A stretch of DNA of 22,500 nucleotides from Theodoxus fluviatilis (Eukaryota; Mollusca; Gastropoda; Cycloneritida; Neritidae). The position numbers and the translations under genes were made by a program. Shown here one piece after another: positions 20,009 to 22,500 of the stretch; positions within the stretch are counted from its first letter, which is position 1, and the number at the start of each line of letters is the position of its first letter. The notes under the pieces are model-generated. The model saw nothing but the letters and a program-made list of their open reading frames with translations, was not told the origin of the DNA and did not search any database. The stretch spans positions 1-22,500 of the forward strand of contig JAWQFJ010016419.1 of the NCBI GenBank assembly GCA_034096865.1. The letters run 5' to 3'.

Positions 20009-20880
20009 AGGGCAAAGCCCATACGACTCACATGCTTGACCTTGACCTTTATATGACCTTGACCTTCAGGTGACCTTCAAGGTCAAGGTCAAACAACTAA
20101 ACCTACCAATGACATCATACACGAAGAAATGCTTTACACATTTTTCCTACCAAAATACATGTGACCTTGACCCAAGGTCAAGGTCATCCAACGTCATGCA
20201 ACACAAAGCTGTTAATTCAAGACATAGGAAGCACAATGGTGCTTATTGGCACTTTCTACCATGAGATATAGTCACTTTTAGTGGTTCACTACCCCATTTT
20301 GGTCACATTTCATAAGGGTCAAAGTGACCTTGACCTTGATGATATGTGACCAAATGTGTCTCATGATGAAAGTATAACATATGCCCCACATAATTATTAA
20401 GTTTGAAACAGTTATCTTCCATAGTTCAGGGTCAAGGTCACTTCAAAATATGTATACAATCCAACTTTGAAGAGCTCCTGTGACCTTGACCTTGAAGCAA
20501 GGTCAACCAAACTGGTATCAAAAGATAGGGCTTGCTTTGACCTATATACCACTTGTAGCTAAGGTCGCCATTCTCAATAACGTGGGAGAAAATTGGGAAA
20601 ATGTGAAAAATGACTGTTTTTGAGACCACATTTATGGCTCCTGTGACCTTGACCTTGAAGCAAGGTCAAGTCACTATGTATATTTTTTGAGGCCTTGTCA
20701 TCATACACCATCATGCCACATTTGGTGTTGATAGACTTAATAGTCTCCGAGAAAAATCCAACGTTTAAGTTTTTTACGGACGCCCGCCCGGACGGACGGA
20801 CGGACGGACGGACGCCCGGACGGACGGACGACACGGCTCAGTACATAGACTCACTTTTGCTTCGCATGTGAGTCAAAAAG
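20009..20880. mobile_element. Nonautonomous repeat with nuclear-receptor half-site array
   Basis: The left edge carries a GGGCAAAGCCC hairpin (20,010-20,020) and GACTCACATGC (20,025-20,035). The right edge carries a GGAC microsatellite, a GACTCAC...GTGAGTC hairpin (20,848-20,874) and GCATGTGAGTC (20,864-20,874), the inverted copy of the left 11-mer. The body contains 19 exact AGGTCA/TGACCT hexamers in clusters at 20,037-20,091, 20,162-20,186, 20,325-20,336, 20,435-20,440, 20,481-20,505 and 20,644-20,668, and a duplicated block with CTCCTGTGACCTTGACCTTG at 20,475 and 20,639. No coding sequence. Boundaries are approximate and the class is not assigned; I recall GACCTTGACCTT-rich repeats as common in molluscs. 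Confidence 0.65.
20776..20830. repeat. (GGAC)n tetranucleotide repeat
   Basis: GGAC repeat with two GCCC interruptions, inside the right part of the repeat element. Confidence 0.92.
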
Positions 20881-22500
20881 TGTCCACACTTCATGACCTT
20901 TGCATGTTGTAATCCATCATTTAGGTCAGGATAAGCATAGTTATGTTTCAATTTCTCGCTTTCAAAAATGCTCTTTTATATTCTTACCTTAGTTTGAGTG
21001 ATTTGTTGGTGTTTTAACTCCTTCTTAACCTCTTTACAAATTACAGGCAAACTTTTACATGACAATGTTTATGGTTGGAGAACATATGTTATCATTAAAG
21101 TTGAGGCCTAATATAGCCTACAAGGCTGATAGGCCCTAAAATACCATCCCGCCAGCCAGCCAGCCAGCCATCCATCCATCCATGGTTATCTCTCCACACA
21201 GATGACACAGGTCATTTGCATAATTAACTTCATGTATGACAGAGCAGCTGAGCTTAATGCACAAGCTGTTTCCTTCAGTGGATTACAAAACTGCCAGCTA
21301 AACAAACCCTTATTAACTTCCTATTTTTTCCTGGGACCTGCTGCCATAAACAATTCTTCAAACCAGCCTCATCAAGTGATTAAGTGTTCTCCTCACCATG
21401 CAACTACAACAGCTGCACAGGAAAAAAGGATGAAATTAACATACTGACCATCAAACTGGAGAAGTGCGTTTGCTTGTACTTGGATTCTCATGCATAAATG
21501 TACAATTCAAGCTGTTCAAACATGACACACCAGAGAGCACATTCCGGATGTCTGGCAGACTATGCAGATGCGTGACATTGGTTTATGAATGATTCAAAGG
21601 TTTTGAAATGCATGCAGCTTTTGGTGCAAGGTCTACCAAAAACTGGAGGCCTCCAATCACAGCTGGAGGAGCAACCTATCCACCTGTCTGCCTTTCACAA
21701 TTAATCAAACGATACTTCACATGTTATTCAAAAGTGGAATAAGACTTTCATTGTCCTAGAATATGGGGTATGTCATGTCAACTCAACTCTTATCTGCACA
21801 CCATCAAGCTCCTCATGCTCAGACACTATCAGCATTTGCTTAGGAAACAACAGACATCAAAGTCCAAATTATTTGTCTAACAAAGAAGTCACGCAGTCTT
21901 AGCAGTGCATCACCTCAGTCTCTGCAGTTTCATCCCAGAGTGCAGCATCAACTTCTAACATAAACGAATAAAGTCCCATAAATTAAGAGGACTCATTAAT
22001 TGCATGCAAGCAATCAAATGGAACACTCACACTCACAAACCTCATATGTAAGCAACAACATACATTTAAGTCAACATCAACACAAAAGCTCATAAAGATA
22101 AACACAGAGCTTCACTCAAACACTGTTGCGGTATAGAGCACTGTCATTGTACAAGCATAATCACACATGTATACAGTCATCCACAAGGAATGCACACCAA
22201 GGATGATTGGCTAATCTGCACATCATGGATGCTCTGAGTAGGCATTGAAACAGTAACCCACTTCCCACTACAGTCTTGCCTGAGCTGCTCGGTACATGGA
22301 CACACACACGTTTGTTCGCCCAAACACAGTCCTATCATGAACAGTGTCACTCATTCACACAAAGCAAGCTTCATTCTCATAATCTCTATTTATGGTAGCC
22401 TGCTTGCAAGTGCTTTGTCCAAGTATACTCATGAATGTACCACACCAGTCTTGGGCTAGATCTGTCTTACATCAATACATACATCTCTCTTGCTGAGAAA
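20881..22500. other. Upstream flank, no gene recognised
   Basis: No coding similarity seen. A CCAG/CCAT tetranucleotide run lies at 21,152-21,184. A noncoding first exon of KEAP1 could be here or beyond the window but cannot be identified by eye. Confidence 0.45.

Overview
The window is nuclear DNA from an animal, most likely a mollusc and possibly a gastropod. This rests on spliced genes with GT-AG introns, very long CT/GA/GT/CA and poly-G tracts, several young minisatellites, CR1/L2-like LINE pieces, and a repeat built from GACCTTGACCTT motifs of a kind I associate with molluscan genomes. The species assignment is inference. No bacterial, viral or CRISPR features are visible.

One protein-coding gene dominates, on the minus strand from about 19,079 down to 8,210. 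It is an orthologue of KEAP1 (KLHL19), the BTB-BACK-Kelch substrate adaptor of the CUL3 ubiquitin ligase that controls NRF2/CNC. I resolve six coding exons: 19,030-18,899 (N-terminus), about 15,562-15,425 (second half of BTB), 13,792-12,972 (BACK and Kelch blades 1-3), 12,138-11,933 (blades 3-4), 10,954-10,778 (blade 5) and 8,349-8,210 (blade 6 and stop). The last four form an unbroken chain with matching splice phases. The exon that should carry the first half of the BTB domain was not found between 15,563 and 18,898, a stretch filled with simple repeats and minisatellites. Upstream of the start codon there is a 12-residue uORF and a splice acceptor, so the first, noncoding exon and the promoter lie further upstream.

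Layout from left to right: a CT/GTCT microsatellite (about 215-560); a decayed LINE 3' end (about 1,835-2,012); a 5'-truncated CR1-like LINE with an open reverse transcriptase reading frame (about 2,922-4,070); two 52-bp tandem duplications (4,535-4,972); a possible 84-codon ORF (6,074-6,328); a 39-copy 17-bp satellite (6,362-7,024); the KEAP1 3' end; a 53/54-bp minisatellite in the last intron (9,432-10,037); the KEAP1 exons with microsatellite-rich introns; a compound GA/GT/GGTA microsatellite block (15,567-16,263); a minisatellite (16,490-17,185); a pyrimidine-rich minisatellite whose last unit merges into the exon 1 splice donor (about 17,770-18,898); and, upstream of the start exon, an approximately 0.87-kb nonautonomous repeat (about 20,009-20,880) with 19 exact AGGTCA nuclear-receptor half-sites.

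The most interesting points are the altered cysteine-sensor set of this KEAP1, the missing BTB exon next to a 115-bp GA/CT tract, the nuclear-receptor half-site array in a mobile repeat upstream of KEAP1, and the exon 1 donor's sequence copied through the adjacent minisatellite.
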